A stretch of 64,000 bases of DNA. Origin: Rhizobium sp. TH2. Lineage in GTDB: Bacteria; Pseudomonadota; Alphaproteobacteria; Rhizobiales; Rhizobiaceae. Below, in pieces: positions 17,144 to 25,753 of this stretch. The stretch's first letter is position 1; every line of letters begins with the position of its first letter. The stretch lies in assembly GCF_024707525.1 (NCBI RefSeq), contig NZ_CP062231.1:5307501-5371500 (forward strand). The letters are read 5' to 3'. The notes beneath the pieces are model-generated. The model was not told the origin of the DNA and made no database searches. It saw only the letters and a program-made list of their open reading frames with translations. Both the position numbers and the translations under genes were made by a program.

Positions 17144-19659
17144 CCATCGAGATCGCCGACGCCCTGCCGGAGAACGAGCGCCGAGAGCAGGAAGAGCGGC
17201 TGCGGGCGGTGTGGGCCAGCCCCACCGGCTGGCGCTACTGGACATCGGTCAACAATACCCAGATTGGCCTTTGGTATGGTGCTGCGGCCATGATCTTCAT
17301 GCTCTTCGGCGGCGTGCTGGCGCTTCTGATGCGGGTTCAACTCGCCGTGCCAAGGAACGATTTCCTGTCGGCTGACCTCTTCAACCAGGCCTTCACGCTG
17401 CATGGCACGGTGATGATGTTCCTCTTTGCCGTGCCGATCTTCGAGGCGGTGGCGATCTTCCTCCTGCCGTCGATGCTCGGCGCCCGCGAACTGCCGTTTC
17501 CGCGCCTTTCCGCTTTCGGCTTCTGGAGTTTCGTGCTCGGCGGCGTCTTCGTCTGCGGTTCGATCTTCTTCAACGCCGCGCCGAATACCGGCTGGTTCAT
17601 GTATCCGCCGCTCGCCACCGACAAGCAATATTCCGGCATCGGCGCGGATATCTGGCTGCTCGGCCTCTCCTTCATCGAGGTGGCATCCATTGCCGCGGCC
17701 GTCGAACTTATCGTCGGCATCATGAAATGCCGCGCGCCGGGCATGCGCATCAATCTGATGCCGCTCTTTGCCTGGTACCTGCTGATCGTCGCCGGCATGA
17801 TCCTGTTTGCCTTTCCGCCGCTGATCGCCGGCGACATCCTGTTCGAAATGGAGCGGATGTTCGACTGGCCGTTCTTCGATGCGGCGCGCGGCGGCGATCC
17901 CCTGCTCTGGCAGCATCTCTTCTGGATCTTCGGCCACCCCGAGGTCTACATCATCTTTCTGCCGGCGATCGCATTGATGGCGATGATCGTGCCGACCTTC
18001 TCACAGCGGCCGATCGTCGGCTACACCTGGATCGTGCTGGCCGCTGTCGGCACCGGTTTCCTGAGCTTCGGGCTCTGGGTGCATCACATGTTCACCACCG
18101 GCCTGCCGCAGATCTCGCTCGCGTTTTTCTCGGCGGCATCGGAGGCCGTGGCGATCCCCACAGGCGTACAGATCTTCGTCTTCATCGCCACCATGCTGGC
18201 CGGGCGCGTGATCCTCTCCGTGCCGATGCTGTTCGGCGCAGGGGGGCTCGCGATCTTCGTTATCGGCGGCCTGACCGGCGTTATGGTCGCCCTGGTGCCC
18301 TTTGACTGGCAGGCGCACGACACCTATTTCGTCGTCGCCCATATGCACTACGTGATGATAGGCGGCGTCCTGTTTCCCGTCGTCGCCGGCCTCTATTACT
18401 ATTTCCCGCTGATCAACGCGAAGCACCTTCACGAAACATGGGGCAAGGTCGCGTTCTGGCTGATGTTTGCGGGCTTCAACATCGCCTTTTTCCCGATGCA
18501 CATCACTGGTCTGCGCGGCATGCCGCGACGCATCTTCACCTATCCGGAAGAGGTGGGCTGGGATTGGCTGAACCTGATCTCGACAACAGGCGCATTCATC
18601 TTCGCCAGCGGCGTCGCCATCATCGTCATCGATGTCCTCTGGCCGAAGCATCGGCGGCCGAAGAGCGAGGTCAATCCCTGGAATTCAGGCACGCTCGAAT
18701 GGATCAGCGAGCCCGAGGAAAATTGGGGTGTCCGCTCAGTGCCTGTCATAAAGAGCCGCTATCCGCTGTGGGATCAGCCCAACCTGATGGAGGACATCAA
18801 AGCCGGCCGCTTCTATCTGCCCGATGCGAGGGAAGGCCAGCGCGAGACGCTCGTGACGTCGGTGCTCGACGCCGAGCCTCAACTGCTCCTCCGTGTCGCG
18901 GGCACGTCCTATCTCACCATCGTCTCGGCGCTTTCGCTCGGTGGCGTGTTCATCGCGCTCACATTCCACTGGTGGATCACCGCGATCGTCTCCGGCGTGA
19001 TCACGCTCGCGGCTATCCTGCTTTGGCTCTGGAATGGCACCAACGAAATCCCCGACCACGAGGAGAAGGATGTCGGCCTCGGATTGAAGCTGCCGCTCTA
19101 TGCCTCCGGTCCGGCTTCCGTGGGCTGGTGGGCAATGTTCATCACCATGGTCGGCGACGGCACCGCCTTCGGCAGCCTGCTGTTCGGCTATTTCTTTTAT
19201 TGGACGATACATGACGATTTCACCGGCGGTTTGGCCGGACCGGGCATGTTCTGGCCCCTCGTGGCGCTGGTACTGTTGCTCCTGGCCTGGGCCCAGATGC
19301 TTGTCGCGCGGCGGCTGAATGCAGCGGGTGAGATCGGCTGGACCCGGCTTGTGCTCTTTGCGGCGCTCTTGCTGACCCTCGGCGGCTCGCTCGCCGGCCT
19401 TTATGGGCCATGGTCACACGGCATGGACCCGACGGCTCATGTCTATCCCGCTATTGTCTGGGTGCTGGTGCTCTGGACTGTGCTCCACGCGGCTGTCGGC
19501 GCCATCATGCAGGCCTATTGCCTCGCGCGCAGTTTCGCCGGCCGGCTGTCGGCGCGCTACGACATGGATCTCCACAATGTCGTGCTCTACTGGCACTTCA
19601 TGGCCGTTACCGCCCTTTCGACCTTTGTCGTCATAGGCCTCTTTCCGGAGATGCGGTGA
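17140..19659 (+). CDS. Cytochrome c oxidase subunit I fused to subunit III
   Basis: An 839-residue fusion. Residues about 1-560 are haem-copper oxidase subunit I with twelve helices. They contain the low-spin haem histidine in FTLHGTVMMF, the CuB histidine and cross-linked tyrosine in GHPEVYI, VHHMFTTG, and the HDTYFVVAHMHYV haem ligands of a type A oxidase. Residues about 625-839 are subunit III, with WWAMFITMVGDGTAFGS and a closing WHFMAVTALSTFVVIGLF. The fusion is a known arrangement in caa3-like oxidases. It follows the cytochrome-fused subunit II with a four-base overlap, so a stoichiometric complex is likely. Confidence 0.93.
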   Translation: MTIEIADALPENERREQEERLRAVWASPTGWRYWTSVNNTQIGLWYGAAAMIFMLFGGVLALLMRVQLAVPRNDFLSADLFNQAFTLHGTVMMFLFAVPIFEAVAIFLLPSMLGARELPFPRLSAFGFWSFVLGGVFVCGSIFFNAAPNTGWFMYPPLATDKQYSGIGADIWLLGLSFIEVASIAAAVELIVGIMKCRAPGMRINLMPLFAWYLLIVAGMILFAFPPLIAGDILFEMERMFDWPFFDAARGGDPLLWQHLFWIFGHPEVYIIFLPAIALMAMIVPTFSQRPIVGYTWIVLAAVGTGFLSFGLWVHHMFTTGLPQISLAFFSAASEAVAIPTGVQIFVFIATMLAGRVILSVPMLFGAGGLAIFVIGGLTGVMVALVPFDWQAHDTYFVVAHMHYVMIGGVLFPVVAGLYYYFPLINAKHLHETWGKVAFWLMFAGFNIAFFPMHITGLRGMPRRIFTYPEEVGWDWLNLISTTGAFIFASGVAIIVIDVLWPKHRRPKSEVNPWNSGTLEWISEPEENWGVRSVPVIKSRYPLWDQPNLMEDIKAGRFYLPDAREGQRETLVTSVLDAEPQLLLRVAGTSYLTIVSALSLGGVFIALTFHWWITAIVSGVITLAAILLWLWNGTNEIPDHEEKDVGLGLKLPLYASGPASVGWWAMFITMVGDGTAFGSLLFGYFFYWTIHDDFTGGLAGPGMFWPLVALVLLLLAWAQMLVARRLNAAGEIGWTRLVLFAALLLTLGGSLAGLYGPWSHGMDPTAHVYPAIVWVLVLWTVLHAAVGAIMQAYCLARSFAGRLSARYDMDLHNVVLYWHFMAVTALSTFVVIGLFPEMR

Positions 19660-20039
19660 TGCGGCTGATACCGAAGGAAATCGAATCGCTCTGGACGCTG
19701 TTCACCGCCCCGGTGGTCTGGGCGCTGCATTTCTTGGCAAGCTACGGCGCTTTCTCGGTCTATTGCGCCAAGGCAGGCGTCGCAGGATTCAGCTTCGACA
19801 CATTGCGCATCGTGCTGGCAACGGTCACGATTGTCGCGCTGGCTGTCATCGTCATGGCCGCCTGGCTCGCATGGCGGCAATGGGGTTTCGGTGTCCACGA
19901 TCCCCCGCACGACGAACCGACGCACCATGCGCGCACGCTTTTCCAGGGCTTTGCGACGCTGCTTCTCTCCGGCCTCAGCTTCACGGCGGTGCTCTATGGC
20001 GCACTGCCGCTGATCTTCATCGAAGGATGCCAACGATGA
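19659..20039 (+). CDS. Small membrane protein of the caa3 oxidase operon
   Basis: A 126-residue protein with three predicted membrane helices (about 17-40, 47-70 and 97-120). Start and stop are coupled to both neighbours (TGATG with subunit I/III, ATGA with the CtaG-like gene). The family is uncharacterised but recurs beside fused cytochrome oxidases in rhizobia. It may act as a small oxidase subunit or an assembly helper; this is inference from position. Confidence 0.75.
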   Translation: MRLIPKEIESLWTLFTAPVVWALHFLASYGAFSVYCAKAGVAGFSFDTLRIVLATVTIVALAVIVMAAWLAWRQWGFGVHDPPHDEPTHHARTLFQGFATLLLSGLSFTAVLYGALPLIFIEGCQR

Positions 20040-20647
20040 CGAGAGCAAGCCTCGCCGCCGGTATCCTTGTACTGCTCGCCGCCTGGCTTCTGGCAGCCGG
20101 TGGTGAACGCTCTTTCGCCGTCCACATGGTCGCCCACATGGCCGTCGTCGCCATCGCTGCGCCATTGACTGCCATCGGGCTGCATGGAACGCGGCTGGAT
20201 TTCTTTCCAGCACTGACATGGATCACGCCGCTCACCGCGTCGTTCATCGAACTGATCGCGGTCTGGTTTTGGCACCTGCCGCAAATTCGGCTTCTCGCCG
20301 ACCAGTCACCCGTTGCCGCAAATCTGGAGCAGGCAACTTTCCTCGCCGCCGGTCTGCTCCTTTGGCTGAGCTGTCTCTCGGCGTCTCGTCTTGCCGGTGC
20401 CGGAGGACTGCTCTTCACATCCATGCACATGACGCTGCTGGGGGTCCTGTTAGCAATGTCGCCGCGACCGCTCTATGCCACGGGACAGGTGATCTGCTTC
20501 AGCGTGCCTATCAGCGCTGCGGTGGATCAGCAGGTCGGCGGTGTCGCAATGCTACTCGTCGGTGCCATCTCCTATCTCGCCGGCGGCGTCGCCCTGCTGT
20601 ATCGCTTGCTCGCCGACTCCAATGAAACAGGGGAGCAGGCAGGATGA
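20036..20647 (+). CDS. CtaG-like oxidase assembly membrane protein (Caa3_CtaG family)
   Basis: A 203-residue polytopic protein with five to six helices. The histidines of FAVHMVAHM near residues 27-35, WFWHLPQIR and SMHMTLLG match the pattern of Caa3_CtaG proteins, which help copper delivery or assembly of caa3 oxidases. It is unrelated in fold to the Cox11-type CtaG. It overlaps the cytochrome gene downstream by four bases. Confidence 0.82.
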   Translation: MTRASLAAGILVLLAAWLLAAGGERSFAVHMVAHMAVVAIAAPLTAIGLHGTRLDFFPALTWITPLTASFIELIAVWFWHLPQIRLLADQSPVAANLEQATFLAAGLLLWLSCLSASRLAGAGGLLFTSMHMTLLGVLLAMSPRPLYATGQVICFSVPISAAVDQQVGGVAMLLVGAISYLAGGVALLYRLLADSNETGEQAG

Positions 20648-21666
20648 CGATAGGATGGAAACACCTCGTCGCGGCACTCGCCTCCATCCTGATCGGCGGC
20701 ATCGTGATCGCGTGGCTTGGCGTGATCGATATCCGCGCAAGTTCCGGCCATTGGCGCGCGACCGACTGGTTCCTGCACTTCGTGATGCGTTCTTCTGTTC
20801 GCACCTCCGCCATCGGCGTCGAAGTGCCCGATCTTGGCAATCCGGCCTACCTGCCTCTCGCCGCTGGCCATTATGAAGCCGCCTGCGCCGATTGCCACGG
20901 ATCGCCGGAACGCGGCCGCTCGCCGGCCGTGCTCGCCATGCTGCCGCCGCCACCCGATCTCAAGGGCGTGGTCCGGGAATGGTCGGACGCGGAACTATTC
21001 CAGATTGTCAGACATGGCGTGCGCTATACCGGCATGCCTGCCTGGCCGACGGCGAACCGGGATGACGAGGTCTGGGCAATGGTTGCCTTCCTGCGGCGCT
21101 ACCCGGAGATCGATGCTAAAGCCTACCATCGCCTTCGCGGCGCGCGGGAGCCGACGAGCGCTGCCGAACCGGACGAGCGTGTGGAAGGTTGCGACGCTTG
21201 CCATGCGTCGATGCGCTTGGACGGCAGCAGCTTGATCCCAAGGCTCAATGGTCAGTCGGAAACGTATCTCGTCGAAAGCCTGGAAGCTTTCCGAGACGGG
21301 CGGCGTTCAAGCGGCATCATGCAAACAGCGGTCGCCGCGCTGGACGACACCGACATTGCGGGACTGGCGAAAGTCTATGCTGACCGTCCGATGGAGGATC
21401 GTCGCACGGCGCAGCCGCCTGCACTCGTTGTCTCGGGAGATGCCGCCCGCAAGATCCCGGCTTGCTCGACCTGCCACGACAAGCCCGGGCTCAATCCGGC
21501 CTTTCCGAAGCTTTCCGGCTTGAGTCGAAATTACATCCGAAATCAGCTCAAGCTCTTTGTCGCTGGCGCGCGTGGCGGCACAGCTTATCGCGAACTCATG
21601 TACCGGGCAGTGCGAAGCCTGACGGAGCAGGATATCGAAGCTCTGGCCGAACATTACGGCCGATAG
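20644..21666 (+). CDS. Tri-haem cytochrome c
   Basis: A 340-residue periplasmic cytochrome anchored by one N-terminal helix (residues about 8-27). There are three CxxCH haem sites: CADCH near residue 81, CDACH near 183 and CSTCH near 276. Each lies in its own small cytochrome c fold with downstream methionines (GMPAW, IMQTAV, ELMYRAV). It is the last gene of the oxidase operon and is the likely direct electron donor to the oxidase or a link to quinol or alcohol dehydrogenases. Two of the folds resemble cytochrome c4/c553-like repeats. Confidence 0.88.
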   Translation: MTIGWKHLVAALASILIGGIVIAWLGVIDIRASSGHWRATDWFLHFVMRSSVRTSAIGVEVPDLGNPAYLPLAAGHYEAACADCHGSPERGRSPAVLAMLPPPPDLKGVVREWSDAELFQIVRHGVRYTGMPAWPTANRDDEVWAMVAFLRRYPEIDAKAYHRLRGAREPTSAAEPDERVEGCDACHASMRLDGSSLIPRLNGQSETYLVESLEAFRDGRRSSGIMQTAVAALDDTDIAGLAKVYADRPMEDRRTAQPPALVVSGDAARKIPACSTCHDKPGLNPAFPKLSGLSRNYIRNQLKLFVAGARGGTAYRELMYRAVRSLTEQDIEALAEHYGR

Positions 21667-21686
21667 TCGCCTTGTCGTGAGGGAGA

Positions 21687-21782
21687 TCAGGCAACCCTGA
21701 AGTGCTCTAGCCGTGGACTTGGCATTCCCTTGCGTGGCGTCAGGATTGGGTCGAATTGTTCGGTTTCCTCATGCGCCGCCAT
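21687..21782 (-). CDS. Possible 31-residue protein
   Basis: Short frame MAAHEETEQF...PRLEHFRVA in the otherwise empty 270 bases between the oxidase operon and the antiporter. The only support is an AGGAGA ribosome site five bases before the ATG. No family recognised. It could be a remnant of a longer gene. The rest of 21667-21936 shows nothing else. Confidence 0.3.
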   Translation of the reverse strand: MAAHEETEQFDPILTPRKGMPSPRLEHFRVA

Positions 21783-21936
21783 CGATCTCTCCTACAGATG
21801 TCGGGATGGAACGCGATGTAAATCAAAAAGTTCGACAACGCCGTGGCGCTGGTGCCAACAGCTTGTATCTTGGATGGAAGGGTGTGGGAGCCAGGAAAAC
21901 CACAAGTGCAGACTTGGCTGTCAGGAACCTTCCGAA

Positions 21937-23022
21937 CTATGTCGCCAAGATCGTGAGTATGATGAACGCGCCGAAGAGCACGAAATGGGTCATCCCTTCG
22001 ATGGCGTTTGTTTCTCCATCGTTGAGATTTATCGCCGCGACGATGAGCGTAAGCGCCACCATCACGGTCTGCAGCGGCGTCATCGCCATTAGGAGAGGTT
22101 GGCCGGTGTACATCGCCAGCGCCTCCATCGCCGGCACAGTCAGGATGACAGTGGAAAGCGAAGCGCCCATCGCAATGTTGATGACGGCCTGCATGCGGTT
22201 TTTCAAAGCTGCCCTGAGAGCCGTCAGAATTTCCGGCGCCGCCGAGATCGCCGCGACAACAATGGCAACGAGGGCTGGGGAAATCCCGGTCGCCCGAATG
22301 CCGGCATTTAGAAACGTAGACATCACCTCCGCAAGGAAGCCGATAATCGCGATGCCGACGACGATCATTGCGATCGAAAAGACAAACGGTGGCGGCCGCC
22401 TCTTTCCGTCACTGTCAGCCTGTTGTTTGGCCAAGGCGTAGCTATATCGGAAGAAGCCGGAATGGCGCCCGACCTGCATGCGCACGAAGAGGGCATACAG
22501 GGTCAGCATCGCAAAGATCGTGAAGATCGAATAGAGGTGCAATCTGGCCTGCGGCACAAACTCGGGCACGATCATCGATAGGCCCATCGCCGTCATGATC
22601 ATGACGCTGTAAGTGCGCCCCGAATCGTCATTGTAGGGTTGTTCGCCATGCTTCAGGCCGCCGATGAGTGCTGAAAGCCCGATGATGCCGTTGATATCGA
22701 GCATGACCGCAGCATAAATCGTATCGCGAACAAGGGTTGGCGAGTTCTCGGAACTCATGATGATCGCCAGTATGACGACCTCGATGAGGACCGCGGACAA
22801 GGTTAGGATCATCGTACCGTAGGGGTCGCCGATTCTCTGCGCCAGCGCCTCGGCGTGACGCGCCACGCGAACCGAGACCGTCACGATCGCCACAAGCAGG
22901 ATCGCGAAGATCACGAAGGCAGCACCGGATCCCCCAGCAAGGAGCTTGTCCTCACTCGACAGGATTGCGAGCCCCGCGAACAGGGCCAGAGCTGATCGAC
23001 TCTCCGGCCAAAATCGGCTCAC
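21937..23022 (-). CDS. Calcium/sodium:proton antiporter (ChaA family)
   Basis: A 361-residue cation exchanger with about eleven helices and the CaCA family repeats: GDPYGTMILTLSAVLIEV in the first half and SAAPEILTALRAA in the second, each with the acidic residue that binds the cation. The acidic loop GLKHGEQPYNDDSG between helices is typical of ChaA. The GTG at 23022 (GAGG seven bases upstream) was preferred over an upstream TTG at 23049 that lacks a ribosome site. It lies one base after a 29-codon gene and is probably coupled to it. Role: export of calcium or sodium, pH balance. Confidence 0.88.
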   Translation of the reverse strand: MSRFWPESRSALALFAGLAILSSEDKLLAGGSGAAFVIFAILLVAIVTVSVRVARHAEALAQRIGDPYGTMILTLSAVLIEVVILAIIMSSENSPTLVRDTIYAAVMLDINGIIGLSALIGGLKHGEQPYNDDSGRTYSVMIMTAMGLSMIVPEFVPQARLHLYSIFTIFAMLTLYALFVRMQVGRHSGFFRYSYALAKQQADSDGKRRPPPFVFSIAMIVVGIAIIGFLAEVMSTFLNAGIRATGISPALVAIVVAAISAAPEILTALRAALKNRMQAVINIAMGASLSTVILTVPAMEALAMYTGQPLLMAMTPLQTVMVALTLIVAAINLNDGETNAIEGMTHFVLFGAFIILTILAT

Positions 23023-23023
23023 T

Positions 23024-23113
23024 TCAAACCTCGTGCTGGAGAACTGCAAGGATCAGGATCACCACCACGATCGCAGAAGCGATGATCGCCATTTTCTTCA
23101 ATCGGGTCATCAT
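23024..23113 (-). CDS. 29-residue single-helix membrane protein, coupled to the antiporter
   Basis: Starts MMTRLKKMAI and ends LAVLQHEV, with a basic N-terminus and one strongly hydrophobic stretch of about 17 residues: a small inner-membrane protein by its look. GGAG stands four to seven bases before the ATG, and the TGA stop is one base from the GTG of the ChaA-type gene. It could be a regulatory subunit of the antiporter or a leader whose translation opens the next start. Too short for family recognition. Confidence 0.55.
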   Translation of the reverse strand: MMTRLKKMAIIASAIVVVILILAVLQHEV

Positions 23114-23156
23114 CGTGCTCCGGCTATTCAACCCTTATAATGGAAGAAGTGTTTTG

Positions 23157-23416
23157 TCAGAATTTCTCTCGGGTTTCTTCCTCCGGAAGCCCGGGACCGA
23201 CATCTGCCCAGGCAAGCCTGCTTTCGGAGCCATAATGTCCAGCGGGCGTTCTCCGTTCCGGATGATCCAGCGAGCCGGCCGTCAGCCTGATAAGGTCGTC
23301 GTCGTCATATTGCAGGAAGAGCGGCGAGCCGCATTCCGGGCAGAAGCCACGTGAGTCTTTGGATCGACCTTTCGAAAATAGAGGCGATACTCGCCGGATT
23401 TCAGCTTGCGGACCAT
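23157..23416 (-). pseudogene. C-terminal half of a GFA-family (CENP-V-like) protein behind a foreign or frameshifted start
   Basis: From 23351 down to the TGA at 23157 the frame reads RGFCPECGSPLFLQYDD... and ends REKF: the zinc-binding CPECG half and tail of a glutathione-dependent formaldehyde-activating (GFA) family protein. The N-terminal half with the first cysteine motifs is missing. Upstream, an ATG at 23416 with GGAG reads MVRKLKSGEYRLYFRK in a different frame. That start matches the N-terminus of a separate small conserved protein, or, with one lost T in the TTTT run near 23377, it continues straight into the GFA frame. Either way no full enzyme is encoded. Confidence 0.7.
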
Positions 23417-23482
23417 GAGCGGTCTCCTTCGGAGACCAATCGCCGATTTCCGCAGATGTTCCCTATGATGTCGATCCGGACC

Positions 23483-23712
23483 GACGATGTTGAAGCCGTG
23501 TCGCTCGATCAGCCGGCGGGTAATGGCATCGCGTGCGCGATAGAATTCCGACGTGCCGTGGGAGGCTTCGCCCAACAGGATGATGCGCCTGTCGGCAAAG
23601 CGATCGAAGGCGGCCGCGAAACCCGGATCGTCCAGCTCAGGCAAAGCTTCCGCCCGGGAAGCTATGAGCTTCGGCAATGTCAGTGTCTTGTCGATCGCAA
23701 CCGCCTTGCCTG
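23483..23712 (-). pseudogene. N-terminal remnant of an erythromycin esterase-family domain
   Basis: The frame reads LPELDDPGFAAAFDRF, IILLGEASHGTSEFYRAR and RRLIERHGF, the unmistakable start of the erythromycin-esterase/succinoglycan-type hydrolase family, then stops resembling it after about 65 residues. The full family has about 400. It begins inside the end of pcm but in another frame. In several rhizobia this domain is fused behind, or placed directly after, PCMT, so the locus looks like a broken fusion or pair. Confidence 0.75.
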
Positions 23713-24363
23713 AAGCATTATTGATCTCTTATCTCCTCCCACCAGCGGAACGAAAATGACCGCGCCCAAGTCCTCTTCCTGGAACGTCGTGGCGCTCGAG
23801 CGGGTGATCTTGATGAGGCGCTGGCCGCTTGCGTCGCCGACCGGCAGGATCAGCCGCCCGCTGACGTCGAGTTGATCGGTCAGCGCGACCGGAATTTCGG
23901 CACCTGCCGCGGCGACAAGGATGGCGTTGAAGGGACCAGCCGTTGCCCATCCAAGCGTGCCATCGCCAGTCCTCACCTGGATGTTGTCGTATCCGAGTTC
24001 CTCGAAGCGCTGTTTGGCTCGCTTGGCGAGGCTGTCGTGGCGCTCGATGGTAAAGACCTGATCGGCAATGCGGCTGATCACGGCGGCGGCGTATCCCGAA
24101 CCCGTTCCCACTTCCAAAACTGTGTCTGCAGGCAAAATGCCGGCCTGCTCAAGCATGAGGGCCACGATATAGGGCTGGGAAATGGTCTGGCTTTCCTTGA
24201 TCGGAAGCGGAGAATCCTCATAAGCGAATTCCTCGAATCCGGGTTCGACGAAGAATTCGCGCGGCACTTCCTGCATGGCGCGCAGCACTGCCTCATCCTT
24301 GATGCCGCGACGTCGAAGATGGGTTTCGATCATCCGCCGGCGGACGGAAACATAATCGCGCAT
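23680..24363 (-). CDS. pcm: Protein-L-isoaspartate O-methyltransferase
   Basis: A 227-residue SAM-dependent methyltransferase that repairs isoaspartyl residues in aged proteins. ATG at 24363 with GGGAGG five bases upstream. Family motifs: VPREFFVEPGF, the substrate loop TISQPYIVALM, the SAM site VLEVGTGSGYAAAV, and GDGTLGW. The C-terminal QEEDLGAVIFVPL is normal, but the last 20 residues (GGDKRSIMLQARRLRSTRH) diverge. They run over the start of the esterase remnant in another frame, suggesting that the natural end or a fused domain was lost. Catalytic core intact. Confidence 0.88.
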   Translation of the reverse strand: MRDYVSVRRRMIETHLRRRGIKDEAVLRAMQEVPREFFVEPGFEEFAYEDSPLPIKESQTISQPYIVALMLEQAGILPADTVLEVGTGSGYAAAVISRIADQVFTIERHDSLAKRAKQRFEELGYDNIQVRTGDGTLGWATAGPFNAILVAAAGAEIPVALTDQLDVSGRLILPVGDASGQRLIKITRSSATTFQEEDLGAVIFVPLVGGDKRSIMLQARRLRSTRH

Positions 24364-24386
24364 GATGGCCTCCCTGGCTTGTTGGG

Positions 24387-24446
24387 TTAGGCCGGCGAGC
24401 CGCGTTCCTGCGTGTCGATATATTTGGATTTGTCTCCACGGGGCAT
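24387..24446 (-). pseudogene. Truncated start of a small MPRGDKS-type protein
   Basis: Nineteen codons, MPRGDKSKYIDTQERGSPA, behind a strong AAGGAGGA site. The first 14 residues match the start of a small, charged, widely conserved proteobacterial protein often annotated as plasmid stabilization protein (normally about 55-70 residues), then a stop follows. Interpreted as the remnant left by a deletion in front of pcm. The rest of 24364-24610 shows no gene. Confidence 0.5.
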
Positions 24447-24610
24447 GGGGAGATCCTCCTTGATTGGGAAGAGGTAGAACAGCGCTGCCAGGCAATCGTT
24501 CCCTGCACGGATCTGTTATCTGCCGGCGCAAAGGGTACTACTGTCGAGGATTGCCCATGGAATGTCACCCATTCCTTGATCTCCTGATGTCCCGGCTGAC
24601 CGAAGCCTCG

Positions 24611-25753
24611 TCAAGCCTCCTCCGGGAGGCTTTCCGCGTTTGACCGGATACCATCCCTGCGGAGGGCGCGCCTGATGCGGTCCATCCGTTCCGCCAGCAT
24701 CCCCCGCAGCGTACGCGTCCCGATGACCGAATTGAGCGTCACGGATTCGGTTGCGAAACGTTCCTTGAAAGCCTCGCCGCCGCAGAGGAAATCCACCGTC
24801 TTCAATCCATTGTCGAAAGACCAGCGGGTGTAATCCATGATCAGGATCGTGCCCGGCGACGCCGCGCCGAAATCAGGGTCATAGGTCGTTACCCAGCACA
24901 TCAACGTGCCCTTCTGGACGAAGTTCACCGAGGCGGCGATCACGACGCCGTCGCATTCCAGCACGAAAAGACGCAGCACACCCCGGCGCGCCAGCGCTGC
25001 GACAAGATTATGGAGTGTCAGCTTCTCCTGGTCGAACAAAGAGGACCGGCGATCGCGCTCGACCAGCCACTTGCGCTTGAGATCAGCAATCCGGTCGAGC
25101 ACCGGCTCCACCGCCTCGTCCGGCGCGAGAAGACGGAATTGCAGTTTGCCGGACTTCTCGAGCGTGTTGCAGCCATGTCGGTAGTTCTTCCGCGTCTTCT
25201 TCGACAGGCCATCATACCATGCCGCGCCGTTGGGCCAGGTGCCACTAATGCGATGGCTGACCTCTGTGCGGTGATTGGGCCGAAGCCTGATGCCGCCCCG
25301 TATATCCGATGCAAACAGGCCGAGCGCATTGATATGCGGCCGCATGCGATTGAGGAAGGCGAGATCGAAGCCGCCGGACGCCGACAGCCGCGACCAGATT
25401 CGTAACAGCGCAGCAGGCCGGCAATCCGGCGCCATGAGGATGCCGCCATAGTCCGATACGCTGACGGCCGCCCATTCCAGGAAGCGCAGGCCCTTGCGGC
25501 GGCCGATCGCCAGCGGCACGACGGCGGCGAGCCGGTCGCCATTCCATACGAGGCCGATCCTAAGGCTGCGCGGCGCCTGGACGGACGCGGTCTCCCACCA
25601 TGCCGATATCCAGTCATGGCTCTGGAAAATCAAGCCATCGACGTTCGTCCAGAGCTCGGTCCAGGCCGGCCCGATTTCTCTTAGCCGTTCGGATGTCCGG
25701 ACGATCTCCAACTGCTCGGCGCCCGCTGTGCCGATCGGCAAGGCGTGGTTCAT
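24611..25753 (-). CDS. GNAT-like acetyltransferase of the BioF2/CelD type
   Basis: A 380-residue protein with a duplicated GNAT fold, the BioF2-like/CelD family found in exopolysaccharide and cellulose loci. The segments HDWISAWWE, SKKTRKNYRHGCNTL and GGEAFKERFATE are typical. The ATG at 25753 overlaps the stop of the sterol-desaturase-like gene by four bases (ATGA), so the two are coupled; a longer frame upstream is not used. Likely role: transfer of an acyl or amino-acyl group to a cell-surface lipid or polysaccharide. Acceptor unknown. Confidence 0.8.
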   Translation of the reverse strand: MNHALPIGTAGAEQLEIVRTSERLREIGPAWTELWTNVDGLIFQSHDWISAWWETASVQAPRSLRIGLVWNGDRLAAVVPLAIGRRKGLRFLEWAAVSVSDYGGILMAPDCRPAALLRIWSRLSASGGFDLAFLNRMRPHINALGLFASDIRGGIRLRPNHRTEVSHRISGTWPNGAAWYDGLSKKTRKNYRHGCNTLEKSGKLQFRLLAPDEAVEPVLDRIADLKRKWLVERDRRSSLFDQEKLTLHNLVAALARRGVLRLFVLECDGVVIAASVNFVQKGTLMCWVTTYDPDFGAASPGTILIMDYTRWSFDNGLKTVDFLCGGEAFKERFATESVTLNSVIGTRTLRGMLAERMDRIRRALRRDGIRSNAESLPEEA

